Assembly (NCBI GenBank): GCA_002307315.1
Contig: DBTZ01000070.1
Span: 1 to 35,295, forward strand
DNA from: Alphaproteobacteria bacterium UBA1303
Lineage (GTDB): Bacteria > Pseudomonadota > Alphaproteobacteria > Micropepsales > Micropepsaceae
Length of the DNA stretch: 35,295 nucleotides
Reading direction: 5' to 3'
Under the pieces are notes generated by a model, which was given only the letters and a program-made list of their open reading frames with translations, was not told the DNA's origin and made no database searches. Both the position numbers and the translations under genes were made by a program. Of the stretch, positions 34,147 to 35,295 are shown one piece after another (within the stretch, counting starts at the first letter, position 1; the number at the start of each line of letters is the position of its first letter).

Positions 34147-34154
34147 TGAACAGA

Positions 34155-34681
34155 ATGATCCGGGCACTCTTCTCAGCGGCGTTACCGACCGCCTTCGTCG
34201 CATTTTTGTCGATGTCCGCGTCTGCGGCCGGCACCGCCCAGGTCTCGGTTGCGGTGGATTTTGCAAAGCGCGGCGGCGTCGACGACAATGTCGGCAGCAA
34301 TGTCGGATCGCTGACCTATCACGTATTCGACATGTATCAGCCGTTTATGGGCGCCACGCCCTATACGGCCAATGCGACGGGGCCGGAATATCGCTTCGGC
34401 GACATGAACTTTCCGATGGTCGACGTATCGGTAGCCCGCGGCAGCGACGGCAAGCCGTATCTGTCGCTGACCAATACCGATCCCCACAATGCGGCACACG
34501 TCGTGACCAACATCCCAGGTAAGGGGCGTGGTAGCATCCGGACCGGATCGGATATGGACGCCCACAACACCTTACAACACTGAACGCTATTCGCCCGGTG
34601 GCGTTCGAAGCCTCGAATGTCGACGAAAAACTGACGGTCGATCTGCCGGCCAAGTCGGTGGTCGTCTTGGCGGTCGAGTAA
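34155..34681 (+). pseudogene. GH51 alpha-L-arabinofuranosidase remnant with internal deletion and frameshift
   Basis: The ATG at 34155 starts a Sec signal (ALFSAALPTAFVAFLSMSASAA) followed by VSVAVDFAK, like the mature start of GH51 enzymes. The text then jumps to the GH51 C-terminal beta-sandwich: HVFDMYQPFMGATPY, GPEYRFGDMNFP, LSLTNTDPHNA and MDAHNT. The catalytic barrel with both glutamates is missing, a loss of roughly 300 or more residues. A stop follows LQH, and the family's last segment (RPVAFEASN, LTVDLPAKSVVVLAVE) continues in another frame to TAA at 34679-34681. It cannot be active. Intact enzymes remove arabinose from xylan or arabinan. Confidence 0.82.
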
Positions 34682-34714
34682 ATTAAGTGTTTAAATAGAC
34701 AAGGAAATATCCAC

Positions 34715-35286
34715 ATGCGGTTATCCGCTCTTCGTCTGCTTGCCTGGCTTTGGAGGCGCAAGGACCATCTCGGCAACGGCCAATGGAATTACGCCACCAA
34801 CTAAGGAGGCGCTCAGGCGGTTTTTTCGCGAGGGCATTGCCCGCAACAAGGATTACGATAACCTGGTGACCGTGGGTATGCGCGGCGAGAACGATGTCGG
34901 CATGGCCTCGACCGGCAGCTTTCAATCCGACATGGCGCTTTTGGAGAATGTCATCGTCGAAGGAACGGTAACGTGCGGCCAAAGGACGGTTCGGCGGATT
35001 GACCGGCCCAATTGCCATCGCCATGTCGGATGCGATACGCAACATCCCTGTGAACGGCGCACGCTGGGAAGCAATCCCCGATTACGGACGCGGCACGGCG
35101 GCGGTGGCGCTCGACGGACAGGCGGCGGATGTCCGTTATGTTTTTACGCCGCAGACCCGCGAGAGCGAGACGTTCCTCGGCAAGGCATTCTATGAGAACG
35201 CCAAGAACAACGCCCGTACTATGCATTTTAGCGTGACTGTCGACAAAGCCGGGCGGCATGTGCTGAAATTAATTAGTCCCCCGTGA
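34715..35286 (+). pseudogene. GH115 alpha-glucuronidase remnant, deleted and frameshifted
   Basis: An ATG at 34715 with AAGGAAA upstream begins a signal-like MRLSALRLLAWL but stops after 29 codons. In another frame, from about 34740, a GH115 segment is legible: ALRRFFREGIARNKDYDNL, VTVGMRGENDVGM, MALLENVIVE. A third frame from about 34981 carries what looks like the GH115 C-terminal domain (MSDAIRNIPVNGARWEAIPDYGRG, then FLGKAFYEN, NNARTMHFSVTVDKAGRHVLKL) and ends at 35284-35286. An intact GH115 has over 800 residues and here fewer than 190 codons remain. The pieces keep family order, so this is deletion and not shuffling. The intact enzyme removes glucuronate or methylglucuronate from xylan. 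Confidence 0.72.
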
Positions 35287-35295
35287 AGAATGCAG

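Larger units (their letters stand above)
33567..34154. promoter_or_regulatory. Long non-coding region between TonB receptor and GH51 remnant
   Basis: This 588-bp region holds the leader of the second TonB receptor and the 5' flank of the broken GH51 gene. Visible structures are G4C8 at 33617-33628, a nine-pair hairpin CAACCCGCA/TGCGGGTTG (33775-33783, 33796-33804), a seven-pair hairpin ATTTGCC/GGCAAAT (34038-34044, 34052-34058) and a run of 13 C at 34134-34146. The stretch 33840-33930 is AT-rich and likely holds a promoter, but no pair of boxes is convincing. An open frame from 33966 leads into the GH51 remnant; its part before 34155 has no family features. Confidence 0.5.

Noticed and set aside
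33966..34154. N-terminal extension of the GH51 remnant across the C13 tract
   Set aside because: The C tract would encode prolines in front of a signal peptide, and no family similarity is seen before the ATG at 34155.

Overview
The window comes from the chromosome of a Gram-negative, probably soil or plant-litter alphaproteobacterium. This is inferred from two large TonB-dependent receptors, many periplasmic carbohydrate enzymes with Tat or Sec signals, a rhamnose operon with a DeoR-type regulator and a Pseudomonas-type rhamnose isomerase (an arrangement known from rhizobia), and small hairpin repeats of a style common in alphaproteobacterial intergenic DNA. The species cannot be named from the sequence.

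Layout. Positions 1-900 hold the 3' end of a chemotaxis receptor gene and an isolated queD. Positions 843-1829 are an accessory scar: a 68-bp repeat, the front of an IS5-type transposase, an internally deleted IS110-type transposase and a perfect 34-bp palindrome. Positions 1830-7760 are a minus-strand operon: GH2-like hydrolase, altronate dehydratase uxaA, GH10 xylanase. A terminator separates it from a TonB-dependent receptor (7976-11029), preceded by a GH106 alpha-L-rhamnosidase (11401-14853). A GH28 enzyme (15187-16752) faces the other way. Positions 16836-20102 (minus) carry rhaD, rhaI and a deoR-family regulator. Divergently, 20236-27911 (plus) carry a rhamnulokinase, a FucP-like sugar permease, a second GH106 and a second GH28. 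A GT41/SPINDLY-type protein (28080-29861) follows. A second TonB-dependent receptor (30093-33566, minus) and two broken hydrolase genes (GH51 and GH115 remnants) close the window.

How it fits together (inference). The locus looks like a rhamnogalacturonan (pectin) utilisation system. TonB receptors would import oligosaccharides across the outer membrane. GH28 and GH106 enzymes would alternately remove galacturonate and rhamnose in the periplasm, with the GH2 removing another sugar. The permease would bring rhamnose into the cytoplasm, where RhaI, the kinase and RhaD convert it to dihydroxyacetone phosphate and lactaldehyde. UxaA serves the galacturonate arm by turning altronate into KDG. No polysaccharide lyase or GH105 is present, so the route appears hydrolytic. 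GH10, GH51 and GH115 remnants point to an eroding xylan module at the edges. A shared 28-bp motif upstream of rhaI and between rhaD and the kinase gene is the best candidate for the operator of the DeoR regulator.
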